Below are positions 1 through 7,045 of a DNA stretch of 13,577 nt, piece after piece. Where the stretch lies: positions 1-13,577 of the forward strand of contig JAEXGP010000371.1 in assembly GCA_023450775.1 (NCBI GenBank), given 5' to 3'. The notes beneath the pieces are model-generated. The model saw only the letters and a list, made by a program, of their open reading frames with translations, had not been told where the DNA came from and searched no databases. Made by a program: the position numbers and the translations under genes. Each line of letters begins with the position of its first letter. Position 1 is the first letter of the stretch. Source of the stretch: Actinomycetes bacterium. GTDB lineage: Bacteria; Actinomycetota; Acidimicrobiia; Acidimicrobiales; Microtrichaceae.

Positions 1-91
1 CGCACGTCGCTGACACGGCGTCGACGGTGGGGCCGGCCTGCGGGGCGGCCCCTCCGTCGCGTCCGGTCGACCCACCGGATTCTCGTGACAT
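1..91 (-). CDS. Possible N-terminal fragment of a divergent gene, cut by the window edge
   Basis: An ATG at 91-89 on the minus strand opens a frame with no stop to the window edge. It reads MSRESGGSTGRDGGAAPQAG, then about ten more residues: a polar, glycine-rich start as seen in disordered N-termini. Third codon positions turn G/C-rich after the first ten codons. There is no clear ribosome binding site or TAnnnT box before it. The competing reading is that a + strand gene ends at the TGA at 11-13 and the GC hairpin at 29-52 follows it. I cannot decide between these from the sequence shown; no function can be given. Confidence 0.25.
   Translation of the reverse strand, partial: MSRESGGSTGRDGGAAPQAGPTVDAVSATC
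29..52. other. GC-rich inverted repeat at left edge
   Basis: GGGGCCG (29-35) and CGGCCCC (46-52) are perfect complements around a 10-nt loop. If a + strand gene ends at the TGA at 11-13, this would be its terminator hairpin. If the minus-strand fragment 91-1 is coding, it is only a coding-region coincidence. No T-run follows. Confidence 0.25.
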
Positions 92-145
92 CGGAGTGCC
101 GCCACGGTCGCCCAGTGGCGTCAGAACGCGGATGAACGGCGGGGG

Positions 146-151
146 TACGGT
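146..151 (+). promoter_or_regulatory. Candidate -10 box for a leaderless transcript
   Basis: TACGGT fits TAnnnT and ends 8 nt before the ATG at 160, so transcription would start at or next to the start codon. There is no purine-rich ribosome site in the gap (CGGGCGCG). I see no convincing -35 box. The same arrangement recurs before four other genes in this window. Confidence 0.4.
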
Positions 152-159
152 CGGGCGCG

Positions 160-2853
160 ATGCTGCACGGGACCGAGGGACCAGTCACCGCCGAGGGTCT
201 GGCGCACTGGCTGCGCGCCTTCGTGGTCGACCAGATCGAGGAGCTCGTCGCCGAGCACGCCCCGGGCTGGCGGCTGCCCGCCACGTTCGGCGGCCACCGG
301 GTCGAGCCCGACGTCGCCGCCGATCTCGTCTACACGCTGGGGCATCTGCACGCCGGGGACGTCGACCAGCTCGCCGGCACGCCGGTCGCCGACGCCGTGC
401 GCACGGTGCTCTCTCGGATCGACGGGTCCCGCACCCACACCTTCTTCTCGTACCGAGTCGCCGAGACGCTGCTGCGGTGGGGCCCGACGTTCGACGGCAA
501 CCCGCTCCTCGACGGCCTGACCGATCCGCAGGTCGAGCAGGTCCGCACCGCCTGCGACTCGTCGGAGTGGCTGTCGCTGCTCGATGAGTCGATCCTGCCG
601 CTCAACTATGCCGGCGTGCTCGCCCGTTGCGAGTCGGCCCGGCTGCGGCTCGGGCTGCCGGTCGAGGAGGCCGTGGTCGACGACCTGGTGGAGCGGGCCC
701 GTGCCGTCCTGTCGTCCAACCCGTGGCACTACCTCGACGACTCCAACCACCACGTCGGTCGGTTCGACATCTACTCCGCCGACGTCTGGCTGTTCACCCA
801 GCCCTTCGCCGATCGGCTCGGCCCGTTGTGGAGCGAGGGCATGTCCACCGCGCTCGCGCTCGTGGAGCGCGTCATGTCCGACGACGGCAGCGCCGTCACC
901 TGGGGCCGGTCGACGGGGCCACTCGCCGGTGCGTTGACCATCGAGCTCGGTGCGCTCGCGGTGGCCGACGGTCTGGGCGACGACGCCGCGACCTGGTTGG
1001 GACGGGCGGCGCTGGCCGCATCGGCCATGCCCAGCTGGTTCGACGGTGGGGTCGTGAACGCCCACCAGCACCGCGACGCCGACGGGTACCGCGGTCCGTT
1101 CCGCCGGCTCCAGCTCACGCTCGACCTGCTCGGCAAGCTGGCCTGGGCGGCCAACCAGCTCGACCGTGCCGACGCGGACCTCACGGCCGCCCCCGATGGC
1201 GAGGTCCTCGCGCCCCGTGACGAGCTGATCCGCTTCGACGCCGACCGTCCCGCCGCGGTGTGGACCCACCGAGGCACCGCCGGCGGCCTCGTCGTGCCGT
1301 TCGTCGGTGCCAGCCGTAGCGACTACCTGGCCGCGCCCCGGGCGCCCGGGCGCTACGAGGTCCCGGTCGACTCCGACCTCGCCGCCTGGCTGCCAGTGCT
1401 CTGGCACGGCGACCGACGCGCCATTCCGTCGGGCGTCCCGACCTCGGTCGAGCACCGGTCAGGCGGGGTCCGCGCCACGTGGGACACGTTCACCTTCGGC
1501 GCCGAGATGGACCCACCGGCCGAGCCGTACACCTCTCCCGGATCGGCCACGGTCGACTACTCGGTCCGCGGCCGGACGCTGCACGTGCGCTGGGCGCTCA
1601 CCGCCGAGCGGGGCCCCGACGCCATCTCGCTCGTCGTGCCCGAGCGCCCCGACCGGCCGCTGCGGGTGACCGCCCACGGCGATGCCGGCACCCACGTCCA
1701 CTGCGACGAGGTCGACGTCAGCGGCATCGCGGAGTGGCGCTCGCACTGGTCGGCGTTCTCGACGGTGCACGAGGTGGAGATCGAACCCGAGGTGGCCGAC
1801 GACGGCTCGATCCGCGCCGAGGTGTCGCTCACGATCACACCCCAGCTGCGGGTGGCGTCCACGGCGTTCGGACACCACTACGACCAGAGCCTGTACGGGC
1901 CGCTCACCGGGCTGGTCCGCGAGCTCGCCTGCCCGTGGGGACCGCTGGGCGATGCCACGGTGGACCCTTCGGCGGTCGACCTGCTCCACGTCCACTGGCC
2001 GGAGTGGCTGGCCTTCGACGACCTGCCGACCCACCGCTCGATCGTCGAGGAGGTGAAGGCCCGCCGCATCCCGGTCGTGTGGACCGCGCACAACCTGACG
2101 CCGCACGAGAAGCGGCCCGACGCCTTCGATCCGATCTACGACCTCTGGGCCGCGAGCGTCGATGCGATCATCCACCACAGCCACTCGGGCATGGAACGGT
2201 TCCGCGACCGCTACCCGTCGTCGGGCGGGGCGCTGCACGCCGTCATCCCCCACGGCCACTTCGGTGACCTCTGGACCGACCACCTCGACGAGGACCGCGA
2301 GGACGCCGAGCGCGCGCTCGGCCTGACGCCGTGCGACCTCCGCATCGGCATCGTCGGCGCGCCCCGCCGGGAGAAGCTGGTGGCCGAGTTCCTCCGCGGC
2401 GTCGCCGCCAGTTCCCGTGACGACATCCAGGTGGCGTGCTGGTCGCTCGCCGACACCGACGACGTCCCCGACGACCCACGCATCGTCGTCGCCGAGCCCT
2501 ACGAGATGACCGACAGTGCCGCCTACGCGCAGCGGCTGGCGGTGTGCGACCTGCTGGCCATGCCGTTCGACCCCGAGGGCGAGATGCTGGCGACGGGCAC
2601 GGTGTTCGACGCGGTCGGCCTCGGCATGCCCGTGCTGCGGTCCGACTGGAGCTTCCTGGTCGAGGTGCTCGGAGACGCCGGCATCGACGTCGGCCACACC
2701 GCCGAGTCGGTGGCCGCGGCGCTCGACGCCCTGGAGCCCGAGACGGTCCGGGCGGCGCGGCGGGCTGCCGTGGTCCGGCGCGACGAGCTGGCCTGGGACC
2801 TCATCTCGGCCCGCACCCTCGCGCTCTTCGAGGACGTCCTCGCGGCCCGCTGA
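160..2853 (+). CDS. DUF2264-like toroid module fused to a glycosyltransferase
   Basis: This 897-residue protein has two parts. Residues about 1-330 are helical, with segments such as HYLDDSNHHVGRFDIYSADV (about 190-209) and DGSAVTWGRST (about 242-252) that recall the DUF2264 / six-hairpin (alpha/alpha toroid) group. Residues about 340-600 are beta-rich, like the beta-sandwich that follows the toroid in that group and in heparinase-like lyases. Residues about 603-897 look like a GT-B glycosyltransferase: LLHVHWPEWL near 606, VVWTAHNLTPHEK near 637, a putative nucleotide-sugar-binding half with MPFDPEGEMLATGTVFDAVG near 800-820, then a GMPVL step. No signal peptide or membrane helix is visible, so it is probably cytoplasmic. 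The likely role is building or remodelling a polysaccharide; the substrate is unknown. The ATG at 160 is chosen because it lies 8 nt after a TAnnnT box. The glycosyltransferase call is fairly firm, the N-terminal family call less so. Confidence 0.8.
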   Translation: MLHGTEGPVTAEGLAHWLRAFVVDQIEELVAEHAPGWRLPATFGGHRVEPDVAADLVYTLGHLHAGDVDQLAGTPVADAVRTVLSRIDGSRTHTFFSYRVAETLLRWGPTFDGNPLLDGLTDPQVEQVRTACDSSEWLSLLDESILPLNYAGVLARCESARLRLGLPVEEAVVDDLVERARAVLSSNPWHYLDDSNHHVGRFDIYSADVWLFTQPFADRLGPLWSEGMSTALALVERVMSDDGSAVTWGRSTGPLAGALTIELGALAVADGLGDDAATWLGRAALAASAMPSWFDGGVVNAHQHRDADGYRGPFRRLQLTLDLLGKLAWAANQLDRADADLTAAPDGEVLAPRDELIRFDADRPAAVWTHRGTAGGLVVPFVGASRSDYLAAPRAPGRYEVPVDSDLAAWLPVLWHGDRRAIPSGVPTSVEHRSGGVRATWDTFTFGAEMDPPAEPYTSPGSATVDYSVRGRTLHVRWALTAERGPDAISLVVPERPDRPLRVTAHGDAGTHVHCDEVDVSGIAEWRSHWSAFSTVHEVEIEPEVADDGSIRAEVSLTITPQLRVASTAFGHHYDQSLYGPLTGLVRELACPWGPLGDATVDPSAVDLLHVHWPEWLAFDDLPTHRSIVEEVKARRIPVVWTAHNLTPHEKRPDAFDPIYDLWAASVDAIIHHSHSGMERFRDRYPSSGGALHAVIPHGHFGDLWTDHLDEDREDAERALGLTPCDLRIGIVGAPRREKLVAEFLRGVAASSRDDIQVACWSLADTDDVPDDPRIVVAEPYEMTDSAAYAQRLAVCDLLAMPFDPEGEMLATGTVFDAVGLGMPVLRSDWSFLVEVLGDAGIDVGHTAESVAAALDALEPETVRAARRAAVVRRDELAWDLISARTLALFEDVLAAR

Positions 2854-2861
2854 TCCGGCGT

Positions 2862-2907
2862 TTCGTTACCGCTCCGGCACCCGTTCACGTGCCGGGATGG
2901 GAACGAA
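2862..2907. terminator. 46-bp imperfect palindrome between convergent genes (bidirectional terminator candidate)
   Basis: The outer arms TTCGTT (2862-2867) and AACGAA (2902-2907) and the inner arms CCGGCAC (2874-2880) and GTGCCGG (2889-2895) share one centre at 2884.5. Two further C-G pairs and two G-T wobbles lie between them. The element sits just after the glycosyltransferase stop and just before the end of the oppositely oriented dehydrogenase gene. There is no T-run, as is common in high-GC actinobacteria, so termination is inferred from structure and position. Confidence 0.55.
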
Positions 2908-2920
2908 GCGGCGGGAGCGG

Positions 2921-3937
2921 TCAGGCGATGCGGTCCATGTCGGCTGCGACCACCGGGTAGCGCGCCGGCTCGCCCGCCACCCACCGTTCGACCTCCTCGA
3001 CCGCCAGCTCGGCCAGCCGCACCATCTCGGTGCCGGCCGCTCCGGCGACGTGTGGCGTGAGGAACACGTTGGGCAGCGCGCGCAGCGGCGAGTCGGCGGG
3101 CGTCGGCTCGACCGCCGTCACGTCGAGCACCGCGGAGATCCGGCCGGTCGACAGCTCGGCGATGAGCGCGTCCTCGTCGATGAGCCCGCCCCGGGCGGTG
3201 TTCACCAGGGTGGCGCCGTCGGGCAGAGCGGCCAGCTGCGCAGCACCGATCATCCCCTTCGTCGCCTCCACCTCGGGCGCGTGCAGGCTGAGCAGCTCGG
3301 CCCATGCGCACAGGTCGTCGAGCTCCATGCGCGCCACGCCGAGCGCCCGTGCGTCCTCCTCGGACAGGTACGGGTCGGCCACCGCGATCTCCAGGTCGTA
3401 GGGCCGCAGCAGCTCGATGACGATGCGACCGACGTGCGACGCACCGACCAGCCCGACGCGCCGGCCGACGTTGCCGATCCGGGTCGGGTCGATCGGCACC
3501 TTGGCGTCGGGATCCCGCTCTCTGGCCGCGAACGAGAACACGCCCTTGTTGGCGAAGAGGATCGCCGCCACGGTGTACTCGGCGACCGGCACGGCGTTGG
3601 CCGCGGCCGCGGAGGTGACCCGTACGTCCCTGGCCCACACGGCGTCGGTCACCTGCCACTTCACGGTCCCGGCGGCGTAGGCGAACAGCCGCAGCCGCGG
3701 CGCAGCGGCCATGACCTCCTCGGTCAGCGTGGGGCAGCCCCAGTGGCCGACCAGCACGTCGGTCCGGGCGAGCAGCTCGAGCGCCTCGGGCGTCGACAGG
3801 TCGTCCACCGGTTCGCCGCCGTGCAGCACGTCGCCGACCGCGTCGAGCCGGGCCCGCTGGTCCGCCGTGAAGGCGTAGTCGAGGAGACCCGGCATCATCG
3901 CGAGCAGGATCGTCGGTCGGTGCGGAACGTCGGCCAT
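2921..3937 (-). CDS. D-2-hydroxyacid dehydrogenase family protein (NAD-dependent)
   Basis: The 338-residue product should interconvert a 2-hydroxy acid and a 2-keto acid with NAD(H) in the cytoplasm; the substrate cannot be read from the sequence. The nucleotide-binding loop is VGLVGASHVGR (161-171), in which the middle glycine of GxGxxG is a serine. An acidic residue closes the next strand (D188 in VADPY), which favours NAD over NADP. The catalytic set is present: R249 in NTARGGLID, E277 in DVTAVEPTP and H296 in TPHVAGA. The length is normal for the family. The ATG at 3937 is chosen because homology-like sequence begins right after it; a GTG codon sits immediately before. It follows the alkylsulfatase gene on the same strand, but 181 bp and a repeat pair separate them, so it probably has its own promoter. 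Confidence 0.88.
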   Translation of the reverse strand: MADVPHRPTILLAMMPGLLDYAFTADQRARLDAVGDVLHGGEPVDDLSTPEALELLARTDVLVGHWGCPTLTEEVMAAAPRLRLFAYAAGTVKWQVTDAVWARDVRVTSAAAANAVPVAEYTVAAILFANKGVFSFAARERDPDAKVPIDPTRIGNVGRRVGLVGASHVGRIVIELLRPYDLEIAVADPYLSEEDARALGVARMELDDLCAWAELLSLHAPEVEATKGMIGAAQLAALPDGATLVNTARGGLIDEDALIAELSTGRISAVLDVTAVEPTPADSPLRALPNVFLTPHVAGAAGTEMVRLAELAVEEVERWVAGEPARYPVVAADMDRIA

Positions 3938-3943
3938 CACCGC

Positions 3944-3949
3944 ATGATG
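3944..3949 (-). promoter_or_regulatory. Weak candidate extended -10 for the dehydrogenase
   Basis: On the minus strand TGC-CATCAT resembles an extended -10 (TGn plus a hexamer with A at position 2 and T at position 6) and ends 6 nt before the ATG at 3937. No Shine-Dalgarno sequence precedes that ATG. It departs from TAnnnT at the first base, so support is modest. Confidence 0.25.
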
Positions 3950-3986
3950 GCAGCCCGATAGGTTGCGTCCCCGACGAACCGCGCCG

Positions 3987-4044
3987 GCCTGAGCCCGGGT
4001 CGCGTCGCGCCCGTATCGGGCGCGAGACGACCCGAGTTCCGGGG
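3987..4044. repeat. Palindromic 58-bp repeat, copy 1
   Basis: This copy matches 4057-4114 at 52 of 58 positions with a period of exactly 70 bp. Its core is a perfect 9-bp-arm hairpin, TCGCGCCCG (4005-4013), TAT loop, CGGGCGCGA (4017-4025), followed after GACGA by CCCGAGTTCCGGGG. It lies in the 181-bp gap between the dehydrogenase start and the alkylsulfatase stop. It may be a dispersed REP-like element or a terminator array. Confidence 0.8.
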
Positions 4045-4056
4045 ACTCGGTGCGGC

Positions 4057-4114
4057 GCCTGAGGCCGGGACGGATCGCGCCCGCATCGGGCGCGAGACGT
4101 CCCGAGTTCCGGGG
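4057..4114. repeat. Palindromic 58-bp repeat, copy 2
   Basis: This is the second copy of the 3987-4044 element. The hairpin arms TCGCGCCCG (4075-4083) and CGGGCGCGA (4087-4095) are unchanged, while the loop is CAT instead of TAT and the spacer is GACGT instead of GACGA. It ends 4 bp from the alkylsulfatase stop codon (4121-4119), a position suited to transcription termination or 3'-end protection of that mRNA. Confidence 0.8.
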
Positions 4115-4118
4115 CGGG

Positions 4119-6050
4119 CTACGGCGTGACGATCGGGAAGAAGAGCTCGAAGTCGTCGAGCAGGTCCGACAGCTGGGACAGCACTTCGGTCCGGCCCTCG
4201 ACGGTGGTGTCGTCGCGGTCCGCCAGCTGCTCGAGCCGACCGGCGGTGACCGCCGCGACCAGCCCGGCGTGCGTGGTGCTGACCGTGGCCTCGGCGTCGG
4301 GGTGCGGACCCCCGGCACGATGGTGCAGCGCGCCGTTGGCGAGCCCGACCGCGTGGACCTCGCCGGATCCGCCGCCCCCGCCCTCGGCCGAGGCATCCCG
4401 CACCTCCAGCGTGAACGCCAGCTCGACGCCCGCGGCGCTCGGCCCGTTCAGGTGCACCCCGACGAACTGCAGCAGCATGTCGACGGTCATCGCCGCCATC
4501 ACGTCGGGCTTCTCGGCGCTCTTGATCACCAGCGGCGGCGGCCCGTTCCGGAGCTCCTGCGCACCGGTCAGGTAGAAGGACCGCCACGGCCCCGATTCGG
4601 CCTGGTACCCCAGCTGCTCCAGCGCGTCGGCCTGCAGCGCGCGGGCCTCCATGTTGTCGGGCTCCGCGAACACCAGGTGATCGACCACCTGCGCCACCCA
4701 CCGGTACTCCCCCGCCTCGAAGCTCTCGCGGGCACGCCGCAGCAGCTCGTCGGCCCCGCCCATGAACTCGACGTAGCGGGTGCCGGCCTCGACCGGCGGC
4801 AGCGGATGGAGGTGCGCCGGGTTGCCGTCGAAGAAGCCCAGGTAGCGCTGGTACACGGCCTTCACGTTGTGGTTGAGCGTGCCGTAGTAGTCCCGGTTGA
4901 AGAACTCGTCGCCGAGCGACGGCGGGAGGCGCAGCTCCTCGGCGATCTCCAGCGAGGTCAGCCCGTGGTTCGCCAGACGCATGGTCTGGTCGTGCAGGTA
5001 CCGGTACAGGTCCCGCTGCGAGGCGAGGTGGTGGCGCATGGCGTCGGCGCCCCAGCGCGGCCAGTGGTGGCTGGCGAAGCTGACGTCGGCCCGATCCGCG
5101 TACAGCTCCAGCGACTCGTGCAGGTACGTCGACCAGCCGAGCGCGTCTCGGATCTGCGCACCCCGCGGCGTGTAGACGTTGTGGAACACCGCGGTGCAGT
5201 TCTCCGCCATGCACAGGGCCCGGTGGTCGGGGAACAGGAAGTTCATCTCGGCGGGCGCCTCGGTGCCCGGCGTGAGCTGGAACTCGATGCGGACGCCGTC
5301 GACGGTCAGCTCGGTGCCGGTCTCGGAGATCACCTCGGTCGGGGCGATCAGCCCGAAGGTGCCGAGCGGCGTCGTCTGGCCCAGACCGCTGCCGACCAGC
5401 CCCTGCGGCCCTCGGGGCAGCAGCACGCCGTACATGTAGGAGGCGCGGCGGGTCATCACGTTGCCGGCGATGACGTTCTCCGAGATCGCCGCCTCCAGGA
5501 ACCCGGCCGGAGCGATGATCCGCACCCGCCCTGCGGCGACGTCCTCGTCGGTCGTGATGCCCCGCACGCCGGCGAAGTGGTCGACGTGGCTGTGCGTGTA
5601 GATCACGGCCACGACCGGTCGCGCGCCCAGCACGTCGTTGGCCAGGTCCAACGCGGCCCGCGCCGTCTCGGCCGACGTCAGCGGATCGATGACGATCCAC
5701 CCGGTGTCGCCCCGGACGAACGTGATGTTCGACAGGTCGAAGCCCCGGACCTGGTGGATCCCGTCGACCACCTCGAACAGCCCCTCGATCGAACAGAGCT
5801 GGGACTGCCGCCAGAGGCTCGGGTTGACCGAGTCGGGTGCCTCGCCGTCCAGGAACGACCACGCGTCGAAGTCCCAGGTGACGCCGCCGCCCTCACCGGT
5901 GACCTGGCGCTCCGGTGACGACGCCACGCGCCCTCGCTCCGCGAGCTCGAAGTCGGTCCGGTCGCCGAAGGGCAGGGCGCCGCGGACCGCGGCGTTGGCC
6001 GCCGCGGTGGCGGGGGTGGCGGGCTTGGGCGACAGGTCGGGTGCGGTCAT
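4119..6050 (-). CDS. Alkyl sulfatase, SdsA/BDS1-type metallo-beta-lactamase-fold sulfohydrolase
   Basis: The 643-residue enzyme is predicted to hydrolyse primary alkyl sulfates such as dodecyl sulfate to a fatty alcohol and sulfate with two zinc ions. Metal ligands are visible: H153-S-H155-V-D157-H158, E264 in GTEAPAEM, E283 in MAENCTAVFHN and H328 in FASHHWPRWG. The segment ENVIAGNVMTRRASYMYG (191-208) is typical of the family. After a helical dimerisation region (about 380-490) the last 130 residues match the expected SCP2-like C-terminal domain that binds the alkyl chain. The length is normal. Unlike exported relatives, the N-terminus (MTAPDLSPKPATPATAAANA) has no hydrophobic core, so a cytoplasmic enzyme is likely. 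The ATG at 6050 has a good ribosome site. The crotonase gene lies 66 bp upstream on the same strand and may be co-transcribed. Confidence 0.93.
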   Translation of the reverse strand: MTAPDLSPKPATPATAAANAAVRGALPFGDRTDFELAERGRVASSPERQVTGEGGGVTWDFDAWSFLDGEAPDSVNPSLWRQSQLCSIEGLFEVVDGIHQVRGFDLSNITFVRGDTGWIVIDPLTSAETARAALDLANDVLGARPVVAVIYTHSHVDHFAGVRGITTDEDVAAGRVRIIAPAGFLEAAISENVIAGNVMTRRASYMYGVLLPRGPQGLVGSGLGQTTPLGTFGLIAPTEVISETGTELTVDGVRIEFQLTPGTEAPAEMNFLFPDHRALCMAENCTAVFHNVYTPRGAQIRDALGWSTYLHESLELYADRADVSFASHHWPRWGADAMRHHLASQRDLYRYLHDQTMRLANHGLTSLEIAEELRLPPSLGDEFFNRDYYGTLNHNVKAVYQRYLGFFDGNPAHLHPLPPVEAGTRYVEFMGGADELLRRARESFEAGEYRWVAQVVDHLVFAEPDNMEARALQADALEQLGYQAESGPWRSFYLTGAQELRNGPPPLVIKSAEKPDVMAAMTVDMLLQFVGVHLNGPSAAGVELAFTLEVRDASAEGGGGGSGEVHAVGLANGALHHRAGGPHPDAEATVSTTHAGLVAAVTAGRLEQLADRDDTTVEGRTEVLSQLSDLLDDFELFFPIVTP

Positions 6051-6059
6051 GGGCTGCTG

Positions 6060-6064
6060 CTCCT
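6060..6064 (-). promoter_or_regulatory. Ribosome binding site of the alkylsulfatase gene
   Basis: AGGAG lies 9 nt before the ATG at 6050 on the minus strand. It fixes the start and suggests translation from a leadered or polycistronic mRNA, unlike the leaderless-looking neighbour upstream. Confidence 0.6.
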
Positions 6065-6080
6065 GGTCGACGGGGATGAC

Positions 6081-6103
6081 CGGGCGGCGCAGGTGACCGC
6101 CCG
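6081..6103 (-). terminator. Hairpin between crotonase and alkylsulfatase genes
   Basis: The arms CGGGCGG (6081-6087) and CCGCCCG (6097-6103) flank a 9-nt loop, 13 bp after the crotonase stop and 30 bp before the alkylsulfatase start. It could reduce read-through or mark an mRNA processing point. No T-run is present, so a true terminator is uncertain. Confidence 0.35.
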
Positions 6104-6116
6104 TGAACGGTCGGGC

Positions 6117-6905
6117 TCAGACGCCGGCGCCGCCGCGACCCTCGCCGCCCGCGAACCGCTCCGCTCCGGCGAAGGTCTCGCCCGAGCGGATGGGTTCCAG
6201 GCCGAGCTCGGTCTCCCGGCCCATCGCCTGTTCGAACGGCAGGTCCCACTGCTCGTAGCTGGAGCGGCGGTCCGATCGCATGCACACCTGCGGGAACCCG
6301 GCGACCTGGTGGGCGAGCGCGACGGCGGCCTCGAGCGCCTGCCCCGCCGGCACCAACCGGTTGGCCAGGCCCATGGTCCGGGCCTCGTCCCCGGAGACGC
6401 CCCGCCCGGTGAGGATGAGGTCGAGCGCGTGGCTGTGGCCGATCAGCCGCGGCAACCGCACGGTGCCGCCGTCGATCAGCGGCACGCCCCATCGCCGGCA
6501 GTACACGCCGAACGTCGCGTCCTCGGCGGCCACTCGCAGGTCGCACCACAGGGCCAGCTCCAGACCGCCGGCGACGGCGTAGCCCTCGACGGCGGCGATC
6601 ACCGGCTTGGACAGCTGCATCCGGGTGGGGCCCATCGGTCCGTCGTCGGCCATGTCCTCCGACACCCGGTTGCCGCGGCCGTCGCTGAAGCCGATCAGGT
6701 CGGCACCCGAGCAGAAGGTGCCGCCGGCGCCGGCGAGGACGGCGACCGACGCATCCGCATCGGCCTCGAAGTCACGGAAGGCGTCGGCCAGGAGCTGGGC
6801 CGTGGGACCGTCGACGGCGTTGCGCACGTCGGGCCGGTCGATCGTCACCACCGTGACCGGACCGTCCCGATCCACCCGGACGGCGTCTGGTGCATCCCCA
6901 CTCAC
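6117..6905 (-). CDS. Crotonase-fold (enoyl-CoA hydratase/isomerase family) protein
   Basis: From the GTG at 6905 the product has 262 residues, the normal crotonase length. The oxyanion-hole segments are clear: FCSGADL (64-70) and VEGYAVAGGLELALWCD (about 107-123). In well-studied enoyl-CoA hydratases two glutamates activate water. The first is kept (E116 in GGLEL), but the second falls in FGVYCRRWGVPLIDGGT, where the residue is C136. An aspartate (D145 in LIDGG) sits near the site. The enzyme therefore acts on an acyl-CoA but may be an isomerase, hydrolase or other crotonase rather than a hydratase. The GTG at 6905 is preferred over the GTG at 6938 because TAGCGT ends 7 nt before it. The alkylsulfatase follows 66 bp downstream, so a role in oxidising the released alkyl chain is possible but inferred. 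Confidence 0.88.
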   Translation of the reverse strand: MSGDAPDAVRVDRDGPVTVVTIDRPDVRNAVDGPTAQLLADAFRDFEADADASVAVLAGAGGTFCSGADLIGFSDGRGNRVSEDMADDGPMGPTRMQLSKPVIAAVEGYAVAGGLELALWCDLRVAAEDATFGVYCRRWGVPLIDGGTVRLPRLIGHSHALDLILTGRGVSGDEARTMGLANRLVPAGQALEAAVALAHQVAGFPQVCMRSDRRSSYEQWDLPFEQAMGRETELGLEPIRSGETFAGAERFAGGEGRGGAGV

Positions 6906-6912
6906 CCGCCCG

Positions 6913-6918
6913 ACGCTA
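6913..6918 (-). promoter_or_regulatory. Candidate -10 box for a leaderless crotonase transcript
   Basis: TAGCGT on the minus strand is followed by exactly 7 nt (CGGGCGG) and then the GTG at 6905. This fits the TAnnnT rule for leaderless actinobacterial genes. The zinc-ribbon gene in the opposite direction has its own box at 7033-7038, so 6906-7045 is a divergent promoter region. Confidence 0.5.
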
Positions 6919-7032
6919 GCTCTCGACGCCGCCGCCACACCGGCCTTCGAGTTCGAGCGCCCGGACGGACGACCGCCCGTCGGCGGGTTTCGAGGCGGAT
7001 GCGCAGCGGGTGGAATCCGATCGACCCGTCGT

Positions 7033-7038
7033 TACCGT
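7033..7038 (+). promoter_or_regulatory. Candidate -10 box for a leaderless zinc-ribbon gene
   Basis: TACCGT is followed by 7 nt (TGACGGG) and then GTG at 7046. This decides the start: an in-frame GTG at 7010 lies upstream of the box, and the codons between 7010 and 7046 lack the strong G/C third-base preference seen after 7046. Confidence 0.5.
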
Positions 7039-7045
7039 TGACGGG

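Noticed and set aside
1459..2697. Long minus-strand open frame antisense to the glycosyltransferase
   Set aside because: The translation is low-complexity (Val, Gly, Arg, Asp, His) with no domain signature, whereas the + strand frame has recognisable motifs throughout.
2516..3961. Long + strand open frame over the dehydrogenase
   Set aside because: The dehydrogenase on the minus strand has its full catalytic set; the + strand product is compositionally biased and featureless.
3960..4118. Short CRISPR-like array at the tandem repeats
   Set aside because: There are only two copies, separated by 12 bp, with palindromes inside the repeats and no cas genes nearby. A REP-like or terminator pair explains it better.
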